NCBI GenBank assembly: GCA_018340375.1
Contig: JAFFJZ010000049.1
Span: forward strand, 1 to 64,000
Length of the DNA stretch: 64,000 nt
From: Gonatopus flavifemur
Lineage: Eukaryota > Arthropoda > Insecta > Hymenoptera > Dryinidae
Reading direction: 5' to 3'
Numbering within the stretch: position 1 is the first letter of the stretch; each line of letters opens with the position of its first letter. Below, piece after piece: positions 46,439 to 57,536 of this stretch. A program made the position numbers and the translations under genes. A model generated the notes under the pieces. It ran no database searches. It was not told where the DNA came from and saw nothing but the letters and a program-made list of their open reading frames with translations.

Positions 46439-48045
46439 TCAAGTGTTCACCAATTTGGAGAGTTTCTTTTCTTCTTTATTCTGCTCTTTCATATCACTAG
46501 TTGTGGCTTTTATATATTGTCTCATTCTCATAGTCAAGTAATAGTGAATGCTGTAAGCAATAACATCAAGTTTGTGGTCTTCACAAGGGAAAGAGAAGTG
46601 GTGATTTCCCAGTAAAGCAGATGTTGTACGGTCATAAATATCAATTTCTCGATTTTCAATGAACAGAGTGAAATACTTTTCTATTTCTTTGAATAAATTG
46701 AATAATACGATGTTTGGATGGATTGATTTTCCTCTTGATTTCAAATCAACTAATTCTGCTTCTAGCATGTCGGGAAACTTCAAAGACACCCGAAAAGATT
46801 TCAGTAATTTACGAGAGACAAATCCCGTCACGTATTATATAATGCAATCCACAACAGAAGCCAAATCGTAGCTATGATTAATTATTCCATCACATTCAGT
46901 ATTGGAGTCTATCAAATTATCCAACCTTTCTTTCAACTCACTGATATGTTCTTCAGAACTCGATGTCTTAGAAGGTTGAAAAATTCCTCTGAATTCTTCT
47001 TCACTGATTTTGATGCTATTTTTTTCTCGTACGGTACAGTTACCAAACTTGGGTGGTCGCAATACTTTGAAAATAGAGAGCATCTTGTATAATTGAAGGA
47101 ATGTAATTATGGTAGGGTGCTCATTTTAAGATCCTGCCTGACGAATTATGCCGAAAAATTGCTGTGAAACAAAACATGCATGAATCATCATTGATTGAAC
47201 ATACAAGAAGCATAGCATAATAGCACAATTACAGCAAGAATATTCATATATTACTTCAATTTTATCTTGGTTAAGTTTCCCAGTTAGGACATATTTGAAT
47301 AATCCACTTTCTAACAATTCATTACATAAAGCGATGGTTGAATGGATGGTGACGCGGAGACCTTGAGCGGTTGACGGGGTTAAAAATATGTTTGGCGTAA
47401 TTTTTTTTCCAATCAAGTTTGTCCCCCACACGTCCAGCCAAGCAAGAGATTCCTTTGAAATCTGAAACATTGAATGTTTTGAACTTCCACCCATGCGCAA
47501 TATCCATACATGATGCAACCGAACATACGTCAGAATTTCTATCATTTTGTCTCACTCCTCCTGCAGGATAAGTTCTATTGAGGGCGTCGGATGAATTATC
47601 CAATTTTTTGGTGAATTCAATAGTACCTTCACAATCTTGTAACTCCGATACATTCCGTTGTTTGTGAAATTCAAGACCATGAGCCACACTGTTGCTGGAA
47701 ATCTGCAAGAGAATATTGGATGAAACGACTGACATCAAATTTTCACCATCGATTACTATGAGAATATTATAATGAAACCTATCACTCATTTCAAGAGAAT
47801 GAGAAAGTTCGCAGTTTTGCAATAGAAGATCGAAAAAACTTGTCTCAATTTTATAGAATATTACTCGTAACTGTGTTTTTTCGTTGAAGCATATTTGAAA
47901 GAGTTGAATTCAAATCCATTGGATCAAGACCTTGCTTATATGTTGACACTCACTTGTGTTGCCAGATGAACTCTCATTCTCAAACAATCACTTGGCCGTA
48001 TATGATTGGAAGTTAATTTCGGACATACTTAGAGGTGTGCAGGGT
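46439..48045 (-). pseudogene. Second P-element-like transposase fragment, 5'-truncated
   Basis: Exons equivalent to 6-9 of the first copy: about 47954-48045 (CPKLTSNH, MRVHLATQ|GTGAGT), 47529-47702 (SSNSVAHGLEF, DALNRTYPAGG), 47255-47461 (STAQGLRVTIHSTI, LTGKLNQD), and 46439-47161 (FFGIIRQAGS, LRPPKFGNCTV, VTGFVSRKLLKS). Intron positions match the first copy. TAA at about 47126-47128 and TAA at 46835-46837 break the last exon. THAP and catalytic exons are absent upstream. Unlike the first copy it keeps a long C-terminal domain after VTGF. It comes from a related but different family member. Confidence 0.78.
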
Positions 48046-48930
48046 TCTTGAGATCTTCTTTATAAATACTCTCGTAATGACGCCATCTAATCTTCCATCC
48101 ATCTACCTATGGTCATGAAATGGAGGCATGAGGAGATGAGAAATTGAATATACATTAACATTTGATGAATTCTCGAAAAAAAAATTCTCCAATTGAACCT
48201 CTAAAATTTGGAAAAGCCATGCGTTTTGGGATGTTTTTAGTACTTGAAACTATATTTACAGATCTTCAGGGGAATTCCCACTTCTTTCGCAACGGACAAA
48301 TTCAAGAAAATATTTTTGTTCGGATTTAATATCGAAATTTATAGGTTCACTCAAAGCTTCACCTACACAGAGGAAAATGGTTTGCTACTATAGCGCCTAC
48401 AAAAAAATTTGTTGTCCTTGCAAAAATATTCACTCCAGCACACTGTGGAAAATATCTATGGGAAACTTCACAGAAATGTTCGGAAGTAATTAACACATAC
48501 GCGCGTTGGGAATCCTTCGGATTTTGTCGGAAATTTACTGGAGAATGATGGGAAAGATCCCATAAAGCTCGGAAATTTTATATACATTTATGGTCAATTT
48601 TATACACATGTATGGGGAATTGATTTCCTATTGCATGATCGGGATTTTCCGGTTGCTTCGTATAGGAAAATTCTGATTATTTTTTACAGTGCAGCTAAGA
48701 CGTCCGTTCTGTTAACCAATTAGTTTTCCCTCAGCAAAAAAATTGAGTTGTGTCAACTATTTTTCTTGGTTCTCCAGCAATTATCTTTTGAAGGCGCTAT
48801 AGTAACAGACCAGTTTATTAGGCCAACAATGATTCTTTCCTTCGTGTATCAAATATCTAATGGGGGTTCAATACTCGTTGTGATGGATAGCTCCTATACC
48901 CATATACAAAGGCGCAAGGGTCGTCGAGCG
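48046..48930. other. Non-coding, with an inverted repeat
   Basis: Arms of about 40 bp at 48375-48415 and 48780-48822 (CTATAGCGCC against GGCGCTATAG) bracket about 370 bp of AT-rich DNA; probably a MITE. Repeated TTTTATA-x-ACAT words near 48575-48615. Confidence 0.45.
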
Positions 48931-49625
48931 CCTCCACGATCCCCGTCGTGGATATTTATAAGGGGCTGAGATCTGAAATATATTGAAATCGAACGAGTAA
49001 ATTGTTCACGATAGTCTTGAGGGGTCAAAGGAGGAGGAAAAACTCAGGGAGAGGGGGTGGGTCGATTCTAGAGATTATAAGGAAACTATACTCGGTTTCT
49101 AGGTTAACCACGTGCTCGCAGCACAAGTATATTTTGAATCTCTCTCAAATTGTACAAAATTCGCACGACTTCGGCGTGGAAGCAAAAGCACAATAAACCA
49201 TGTGAATGTATAAAAGAGTTAGGGGAACACGGGGAGGGAAAGAAGACGAGGAGGGCGCGACCAGGAGGGAATATACTACACGGACTATGCCGTTGACATG
49301 AATCGGAAGTAAAAGGGAAATACCGGGAGACCGCGACCATAAAATCAATCAAGGGTCGGCAAACACGGGCGAAGGGGGTGACTCTAAGTCAAAACAACAG
49401 GGGAGAGGAAAAACACGTGAATGACACGATTTTTCACCACAAACCAATTTCCACCGCACTAGCACTTCCACACCGGCGGAGAAACCTGGCAGATGCGGAA
49501 TTCCGAATCGCAGTCGAAACCTGAGCCCCGATGGCACAGTACACTCACCGTAATGATAATTTTCGAAGATTCGTTTTTGACGTGAACTTTGCGGTCGCTC
49601 AGTCACACAAGAAGTGACAGGCAAC

Positions 49626-49654
49626 ATGGCCATTCCCTTCTTCTCCACCGACGG
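49626..49654 (+). CDS. Possible first coding exon of a host gene
   Basis: ATGGCCATTCCC in a good initiation context (CAACATGG) is followed after ten codons by a consensus donor (GG|GTGAGT at 49655), within the CpG-rich stretch. I see no downstream exon, so this is only a candidate. Confidence 0.2.
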
Positions 49655-50356
49655 GTGAGTTCACAAAATCATATACGAAACCCCGTCGGTGACTTTCCGT
49701 GGGAGCGCACTCTCGAGCTCGTTTTGCGCGCTCGTGTGGTGGTGGCTTCTTAGTACTCGTTGGGTGAGTGTGCGCATGTGCGTTGCGGAGATCCTCCGGG
49801 CGCGGGTGTTTGTGTCCTTCTCCAACTTCTGGAGGGGGGGGGGGAAGAAGGGGTACAGTGTGATCAAGTCGACCTCCGCCGTTGTTCTGCCGGTCCAGGG
49901 ACGGGGTGGCATCCTCGGATACGACTTCTCCTGATTCTCTCTCTCTCTCTCTCTCTGTGGTCCGGGATTGGAGAGAGATGGAGTTACCCACGAGGAATTC
50001 CCGGTCTCCGGGAAGGTTGACGACCGAGGAACAGTTGGAGTGGCGCTGGTGTTGTCTTCTGGCGTTGAACCAACCTTTGCTGGTACTCGTGGCGTAGGTG
50101 GCGCTGCCTCCGGGGACGGGAGACCTCAACAAATCATGAAAGGCAGGGATTGGAGGGGGACAGGGATAGAAAAGGAGAGGAGATGTGTTCCCGATTCTCG
50201 TGTGAGCGAGCGACAGCTGTGTTCTTTCAGGTGAATCAAACGTGTTCTCAAAGTTTACGACTACTATTACTGGGGATCATGCGCGGTGCCATCTCGCGAC
50301 TCTTTTTGTGACCATTTATCACGTCACATCGTATAGGACAGTCGCCAGTGCGATGA

Positions 50357-50523
50357 CGTCGTCTCTTTGTGGAATTGGGGGAGAAGAAAGGAAGCGGTGG
50401 AACGACGTAGTACGACGTAGGAGCAGCGTAGAGATCACAGAGGAATGACCGAACCGTTTTCTCAGACGGGCATTTTTCCGTCTCCTCTACGCTGCTTCTC
50501 TGTCGTTCCACAGAGAGGCGACG
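50357..50523. repeat. Nested hairpin in CpG-rich DNA
   Basis: The outer pair 50357-50374 / 50506-50523 (CTTTGTGGAA against TTCCACAGAG) overlaps an inner pair about 50398-50436 / 50485-50512 (GCAGCGTAGAG against CTCTACGCTGC). Confidence 0.65.
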
Positions 50524-50620
50524 TTGGTGTCGTGTGTGGATTGAAATTCCTCAAATGATATCTCCATGCGTTTCATGCAACATGCGGATAGGATTAGATT
50601 ATTAGGAATCAATATTAAGG

Positions 50621-52733
50621 ACTTGGGATACAAGCACTGTTCGTTATTCGATAGATATGATCATATAAGTCACTCAAGAGAACACAAAACGGTGAGGTGA
50701 GATGTAGGTTGATTGTACGTAAATTAACGTTCATAGAATGTTGAATGAATTTTCAAATGTCTAGACGTTCACTTAACTTCCAGTAAACATTCCTTGAACA
50801 TTAGCGTTCTCTCATGGTGTACATACTGTAAGGAAATACAAACTTTGCTCGGACTCCTCAACTATCCTTAACATGTAACGTAGACGCGAATTTTTTCAAA
50901 TTTTTCCGCCCAATGCGAACACACGCGCACAAAATGATTCGCGGCATAGGGCCCAACTATGCCAATTACATAAAATATGTACAGAATGCACATATCGAGC
51001 GTTGGGAGAGTGGTGTACTCATTTACCGACACCTGTGCTACGTGGGTAACGGAAATGAACTGGCTTGGCACCCCCAAGTACATTAGAGAGTACCGTTTTT
51101 TCCAAGAGATCGGAAAAAACCGAGAACCCTCTCCTTACCCTCATTTATGACCTCCTTACTGGAACGGAGGCGCGCGTTTTATTGCGCTCGTCATAAAGGG
51201 CTAATTGAGGATAGACATCTGGGCACCTGTTTATGACCTCCTCACTGGAACGGAGGCGCACACTTTATTGCCCCTGCCATAAAAGGTCATTAAGTAAAGA
51301 CATTTGGGCACTTGTGCGAAGAATTGTGTCGCCAATCTAAATAATGAAATTTGAAAAGAAAAACATCATTAATGATGAATCGCTCATTTTTACTGAAGAA
51401 AATCTTTCTTTTACTCTGGAAATTCATAAAAAGAGTTATTTAAGTTTTGCGAATCGAATTCCTGAATTTCACTCACATGTGGTTACCAATTTTACATTAT
51501 TATTTCCACACAGCACAACCGGTTCTCAAACAGTTCTTGGAGAATGCCATTTGAATGCCACACTTTTTGAGGGAGTTCTTTAAGAATGCGCACAATCATT
51601 AATTTGAATCCAAAAATAATTCCAAAGGTATGCCTGTTGTGTCAGTGGGGATGAAGACATGTGGAGATTTGGAAAGAACACGTAATCTGCTCGGGAGAAT
51701 TCATAATGCATCTACACCTGAATTCATTCAGTATAAATAAATCATACCGCAAAACAGGCATCCTGAACTTTCTCCTAATTGAATGAAAGTTTGTAATTAA
51801 ATATCAATTCTTTTACAAGTTTCTTATCGAAAAGGATGGAAATCACAGAGTTTTTCCATCGTTTTCTATAAGGGATTTCCCACACACGATACAATCGATT
51901 AGTTTTTCCATACACGAAAGATCATTTGTATGAATGCATTTTTATAGCCAATTTTCATATATTTTGAAGTAATCAATAATTTACTTCATTATCCACGAAC
52001 AATTCATGAATCTTCACACACTTCTCTTCTTTAAGGTTACATCACTCTCCTGTATATGAACTTCAACCTCAAGATCATATGATATGTCATTTATTCTCAC
52101 ATATTATATGTTTCTTGCACCGAAATGAATTACTCACTGAAAATACATTGCATAATTCATTTCACTAAGCACTCTTCAAATCTCGTACACGCACCTATTC
52201 GATAAATTTATATGCTATCAATTGTATCTTGGACATTACTTTTATCCAAAAACGTTTACAAATTCAGGAGGACTCTGATTGAATTCTTGTTGATCGAAGT
52301 TCATGGTGTTCGTTATGGATCCTTTTTGAGCGGAACAAGACTACATTTTGAACTGCCATGGGGATTCATGTTCACTGTCATGACGAGTAGTCTTTACGAT
52401 TACTTCAGGCATTTTCTGTGTGTATTTCGAGAACTCCCACATGTATTCATTCAGAACTTTTCAGAAAATCTTTCGATACTCTGTGTGTTAATTTGGGATA
52501 CTTCATGGATTCATAGAAATGCATTCCATAAGTATTCCTTACTCTAAATTCTCTGCAAACTCAAAAGGGACTTGTGTGCTGTAAGCATCTTAAATTTAAA
52601 AACTATATTTCTTGTATGAATATTATGATCAATGGGTTATGCAAAAATAATCTTAGATATTAAACCTCAAAAATAAGAGATATACTGGTTAAAACAACCT
52701 TTGATTTGTAATATGTAATTGAAACATTATGGA
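50621..52733. other. Intergenic, one short tandem duplication
   Basis: Apart from the duplication at 51144-51315 I see nothing I can support. Short plus-strand frames at 51344-51583 and 52212-52547 lack recognisable domains or splice support. Confidence 0.4.
51144..51315. repeat. 86-bp tandem duplication
   Basis: Two copies (51144-51229, 51230-51315), each starting TTTATGACCTCCT and holding ACTGGAACGGAGGCGC, ending in GACAT-x-TGGGCAC. The CCTCC/GGAGG pair in each can form a hairpin. Confidence 0.8.
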
Positions 52734-52880
52734 CATGGAGACGACGAAGAGGGAACCCGTCACCCCCGAGCGAGAGTTGAGCGCGAAGTGTGTTAACTCG
52801 CGACTTTCCCGACAGGCGGCGCTCGCGTATACCGCTAAGTTTGAATCATCGGCAACCGCCGAGAGCAGAAACCTGGATTC

Positions 52881-52970
52881 CTCATTGGTCTAGAGTTTGA
52901 AAATCCCTTCCAAGGAACCTCTAACCAATCACGGCGCTCACCAAGAGAACTCGCGTGTATAAATATCGCG
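52881..52970 (+). promoter_or_regulatory. Promoter: CCAAT-like boxes and TATA box
   Basis: TATAAATA at 52958-52965 is preceded by ACCAATCACG (52923-52932) and an inverted ATTGG near 52884, in GC-rich sequence. Transcription would start near 52990. A long leader follows before gag. Confidence 0.6.
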
Positions 52971-53060
52971 ACATTTCCTTAGCTTCACTTACTTCACTCC
53001 ACTACACTTCACAAGACACTTCGCTCTCGTCAACAACTGCATCTTCAACGTTGGAGCATC

Positions 53061-53240
53061 AACAGTCCTTTTCAGGATTTCACACCTTCAAGACAACGCA
53101 GGATCAAGCTTTAACAAGCAATTTGTCATCGCTGGAATATCAATAGTCCTTTTTAGGACTCTACAATCAACGGCCACACTCTACACTTTGCTCTTGCTAA
53201 ACTTGCAACGCTGGAACATCAATAGTCCTTTTTAGGACTC
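53061..53240 (+). repeat. Three AGTCC...GGACT hairpin units
   Basis: Units near 53063, 53145 and 53224 share GGA-x-ATCAA-x-AGTCCTTTTTAGGACT-type sequence; the last two repeat at 79 bp with TCTACAATCAACGG. Each can fold into a 6-bp stem with a T-rich loop. The first is diverged (AGTCCTTTTCAGGATT). Confidence 0.75.
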
Positions 53241-53260
53241 TACAATCAACGGTCGTATTC

Positions 53261-53478
53261 TACACAAGTGCTTGAACAGAAATTGAACGGAGTTCAAGCA
53301 CTTATTATTCAAATTCCAACGAGCAAGCTTGGATTGCTGCTCATCATCTACACAAGTGCTTGAACAGAAATTGAACGGAGTTCAAGCACTTATTATTCAA
53401 ATTCCAACGAGCAAGCTTGGATTGCTGCTCATCATCTACACAAGTGCTTGAACAGAAATTGAACGGAGTTCAAGCACA
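53261..53478 (+). repeat. 88-bp tandem repeat, 2.5 copies, each with a 12-bp stem
   Basis: Copies start at 53261, 53349 and 53437. Each contains AAGTGCTTGAAC and GTTCAAGCACTT, which pair perfectly around a 14-base loop (the third copy is cut soon after the stem). They lie in the transcribed leader before the splice donor at 53699. Confidence 0.88.
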
Positions 53479-54077
53479 AATTTAAAATTCCAAAGGAGGA
53501 GAAATTTTCAACGAGACAAGCAAGGATTGCTTTAACTACGTGGAAGGAAGAACCATCGGAGCCACATTTGTTTTTCTCGACAACAGGCGGTAACTGCGAT
53601 CCTGTGCTACAAACAGCCAGGATCACTAGCGGTTTTAACGAAATTTAAAACAGAACGTGAAGCGAGTCGCCAAGGCACTTGCGGTGTGATTATAAGAAGT
53701 AAGTGTTTTACACTATTTGGGTGGGTGAAAAACCTAAGTTTCCTAACTCAATGGTAACATTGAAATGTCGATGAAACCTTGAGTTTTTAGAATTCAAATT
53801 AAATTCAATCCCCGTGGATTCAAGCCACATATTTGAATATGAATTTCTTCCAATTCTTTATGAAATCAGAAACTCTTTTTCTTATTTTTAAATCGAAATT
53901 TTCATAGATTCAAGTCTCATACTTGAATACAACCAAAATTTGTCAATCTTTCTTTTAATTCGTTTTACCCCTTTTTTATTATTTTTTTTTTTTAATCATC
54001 TCTCTCTTTTATTCTCATACTCGGAAGTAGTATAGAATTATATTTTAACAAGTTTTCTTTTTCTGTTCTTCTTTCAG

Positions 54078-54403
54078 TGGAAAATGAGATATATATTAGA
54101 ATAAAATATCTAGAAGATAGAATCCGGGGAACGAAGAGAAGGATAAAAACTCACCATAGGGACGTTAGGGAAAATAGAATTCCACCCGCAGGAAGGAAGA
54201 GAACACGTTTCCTCAATAACTTAAATACCTATGAGGAATCCCTAATGAAATTAAATGAAGAATTGAATAATTTAAAATTATACTTAGCTTCATTGAAAAT
54301 AAGAGGGAACTTATTTGTAGAAGGAGAAAATTGGGATATTCAACCAATTCCTCCATGCAAGGAATTATATGAATCTAATTCCTGCTCACAATGTAAATCC
54401 TAA
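54078..54403 (+). CDS. Small spliced frame located before the primer-binding site
   Basis: The exon starts after TTCTTTCAG at 54077 and reads 108 codons to TAA. Its first two bases, TG, join the last base of the upstream exon (A at 53698, donor GTAAGT at 53699) to make ATG, so splicing may create the start codon; no in-frame ATG precedes it within the last 55 or so codons. The protein is basic and helical (YLEDRIRGTKRRIK, AGRKRTRF, LMKLNEELNNLKLY), with a C-terminal Cys pair (CSQC). It lies inside the LTR/leader, upstream of gag. A decayed homologue is at 31107. Function unknown; a nucleic-acid-binding regulatory protein would fit its charge. Confidence 0.6.
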
Positions 54404-54720
54404 AATTAAATTTAATATACAAATTTATATAATGAATTAAATGTTCTTTTTTAACTATACATATACGAGTTTAATATTAAACCTCTTTGTAAACAAACAC
54501 TGCCATAAATAATAATAAATTCAATTTTGTAACCATATTCTAACGAGTCAAACAGTTTCATTTAAGTATCCTTTCCCCAGTCCTTGTTTAGTCTAACTAA
54601 CTAAAGTGGGGTAACAAAGGGGTTGTCAAACTCTGATTTGGCAATTCCTAATAGCTGCTGTCTGTTTCAGATAATCTATATAAAAGGTTTTGACGTAACA
54701 GGCTGTAGTTATAAAAATTT

Positions 54721-54738
54721 TGGCGCAGTCGGTAGGAC
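54721..54738 (+). promoter_or_regulatory. Primer-binding site
   Basis: TGGCGCAGTCGGTAGGAC directly follows the LTR end ATAAAAATTT. It starts with TGG as required for a tRNA CCA end and resembles tRNA-Ser-type sites of insect Gypsy elements. Confidence 0.8.
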
Positions 54739-55721
54739 ACCAAAAGGATGCCTATTTGAAACTGTTCTACAAATTTTCCATCAATACCTAAAATCAATTT
54801 CATTCTATCACTCTGAAAAATTTTTACTAATAAAATTTCAAAATTTTCAATACCAAATTAATAGTTCATTTCATCAAATCTCCTTTCATTTCATACCTAG
54901 GAAATTTGATACTTGGAAAAAATATTTTCCTCTGAAAATTTTCGCATCAAAGGACTTAGAAAATTTCCATCAAATACAACAAACGTTTTCAATTAAATTG
55001 AGTCAACATAATCAAGTTAAATGCAAAATAAAAGAAAACAGATTCAATGAAATAAATTTCAATATATATGTTGAGAAAAAAATAAATCATTATTTCGGAT
55101 ACACATCATGGTATAACCAGAGAGTATACCCTCTGAATGATGTATACCTATATTTTCGGACGCAAACTATGATGAAAACCTAAGAGTAAATCTAGCTTAC
55201 TGCGTACCAATTCAAATATAATCTTAAATGCACATCATGATATAACCAGAGAGTATATCCTCTGAATGATGCAGTCGATAAAAATTCACTAATTCTTTCT
55301 CAACATTAATGAAACAAACTTTCATTGCATGAACAAAATTCTTATTATAAAAAAAAATACAAATTATTGAATGAACAAACAAGAAAAACAACAAGTAAAT
55401 AAATGAGAACAAATCGAATAAACAAATAAATAAATACAAATAAACAAACAAATAAATAAATATATGAAAGAAGTAAGCAGATGATTATCCTGTGATAATA
55501 ATAATAACAAAGGAAATACAAGAATTGAGTAAACAAACGAAGTAAATTAAAACATGAAAAATTTTGAACAACTAAGACAATAATAACAAAGAAACAAATA
55601 AATCAAGTCAACAAGTACAAAGATTTGTTTCGGATAAAAGTCTGGTATACAAACCCGAAGCCAACAGAAGAAAATTGAAGAACAACAGGGGACAACATCT
55701 ACAGACTCTGGGACTCTAACG
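54739..55721 (+). other. Leader between primer-binding site and gag
   Basis: AT-rich, with a twofold palindrome unit at 55100-55276 and an AAATAAATA/AAACAAAC low-complexity stretch at 55380-55475. The frame across 54623-55183 spans the primer-binding site and is unlikely to be coding. This is where a packaging signal would lie. Confidence 0.5.
55100..55276 (+). repeat. Two copies of a palindromic leader element
   Basis: CAGAGAGTATACCCTCTG (55118-55135) and CAGAGAGTATATCCTCTG (55247-55264) are near-self-complementary. Each is framed by ACATCAT or CACATCAT on the left and ATGATG on the right, giving a stem with an inner palindrome. The copies are 129 bp apart. Confidence 0.75.
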
Positions 55722-57536
55722 TTGGACGCCGGTGCAAAGCAGGACGACCTCTCTAAGATTCAAAATCCCTCCATAAATAAATCCAAATTAAAACACACAC
55801 CAACGAAGAAAGTGAATACCACTCAAGAGAATAATGAGAGCGATCTAGAAAACACTATAATCGCTGCACAATTAAGCGACAGTGTTAATCAAATTGGAGA
55901 ACAATACGAAATTGATTCAACGAATACATTTCTGACCAGCACCCCGCTCAAGGAAAACGAAGCTGCTGGCGGACACACAATAAATTCCACTTCAACTATT
56001 CAAGATTTTGAGGACACTATAATTGAGGAAAACTTTTTCACTGAATCACCTAACAATACAAATCCTACATCCAACATGACGGACCAATACATTAAAATTC
56101 AAGATGCAGTGTCACTAGTACCCGTTTCTTCTGGAACTCGCAACGGTTGTACTTATAATGAATTTGCTGCAGCCTGTGAAGATGCAAGACTACTTATCAA
56201 CCCTGATAGAGAAAGAAATCTAACAACCTTGATACGCTCGAAATTAAGGGATGGAGCACTACACATTGTTCGAGGATCAAATCCAGAGACTATTTAGGAA
56301 TTACTCAACATCTTGAAAGGAATTTATGATACAAAAGAGTCCAGCATAGACATTATTGGGAAGCTCGGAACCTTGTGTCAAATGAGTAATGAAGATGCAG
56401 CTAATTATTTCAGTCGAGCGAGGAAGCTTGGCAGTAGAATAATAGAAGCTTTCAAAAATGAAAATGCAAACACCATTACAGCAGCTAAACGGACCGACTT
56501 AGAAACAGCAGTATGCAGAGCGTTTGTACGAGGATTAAAACAGGAAATCTTTAATCAACTGGAAGAAAAAACGGATTTGAATGCTGCCGGACCAGAAGCT
56601 ATAACTATAGAAAAAGAATTAGAGATCCAGAAACAACTGAGAAGTTTATCACTTAAGGATGAAAAATGTATGCTATGCGATAAAATCGGACATAAAGCAG
56701 CCAATTGTCCGATATTGAATAGAGAAGAACAGAGGAAAAGTATACGATGCCAAATATGTGAACGTGATGGACATGCAGCTCGAGACTGTTATAAATATAA
56801 AAAACCAAATAATAACGACAGACCGAAATGTCAAATTTGTCAAAAATCTGGACATGAAGCAAATGTGTCCAGAAGTCGTGATTTCATTAAATGCACAAAT
56901 TGCCACAAGCGAGGACATACTGTCCGAGATTGCAGAGACTCATTCGAAAGGAATTCGGACACTTGTCAAATTTGCAAGAAAATCGGACATCAAGCCGACG
57001 AATGCCGATTTTACACACCAATTAGATCAATGCAGCCAAAAAGATGCCAAAAATGTAATTCAACGGACCATACTTCCGACCGCTGCCCACTGAATAGGCC
57101 CTGTCCGAAATGCAATCAATTCGGGCATTTTGCCAGAGAATGTACAAACTCTATATCATGCCAATTTTGTAAAAAATCTGGACATGAAGCAGATCAATGT
57201 CCGGATATCACTGTTCGAAATCAAAATTTTGATTTACAGTGCCAATTTTGTAGAAGACCAGGTCACACTGCGGAAACATGCTATAAATTGAAGTATAGAT
57301 CCATCAATGGAAAATACTGTACCTTTTGTAAGAGTAATACTCATATTTCTGAAGACTGTAGAGTACGGAGAGATGCTCAAAAAATACGGAGCTCGGGAAA
57401 CTCCCAGAGCCTCCCGCGGAGGGAGGAAGAATCTCAAAATCAAACTACTCTACGGAGTCGAGGATCATCATGCCCGAATCAAGGCATTCATCATGCCATG
57501 GTTCACCAAGACGACATCATGGAAGCACCGATATAA
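55722..57536 (+). CDS. gag: Gag with ten CCHC zinc-knuckle modules; one in-frame TAG
   Basis: The open frame starts before 55722 without ATG; the first in-frame ATG is 56076 (MTDQYIKIQD), a reasonable capsid start. TAG at 56295-56297 interrupts it (NPETI, stop, ELLNILK) and sense codons continue in the same frame to 57536. A helical capsid-like domain is followed by a nucleocapsid of ten C-x2-C-x4-H-x4-C modules at 56667-57359 (for example CMLCDKIGHKAANC, CPKCNQFGHFAREC, CQFCRRPGHTAETC). Module 3 has Ser in place of the last Cys (HEANVS). Most Gypsy gags have one to three. Gag assembles particles and binds RNA. The TAG is probably a mutation; readthrough is possible but has no support. Pol overlaps the end in the -1 frame. 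Confidence 0.88.

Larger units (their letters stand above)
48931..50620. other. GC- and CpG-rich stretch
   Basis: This region is visibly richer in G, C and CpG than the rest of the window. It contains a poly-G tract near 49834 and a (CT)n run at 49936-49956. Frames exist on both strands because of base composition; none shows a domain. It could be a promoter/first-exon region of a host gene. Confidence 0.45.

Noticed and set aside
49599..50132. 177-codon minus-strand frame in the CpG-rich region
   Set aside because: Arg/Pro/His-rich translation typical of GC-rich non-coding DNA.
52212..52547. 111-codon plus-strand frame
   Set aside because: No domain, no splice context, ordinary AT-rich surroundings.
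54623..55183. 186-codon plus-strand frame
   Set aside because: Spans the LTR end and primer-binding site, so it is unlikely to be a gene.
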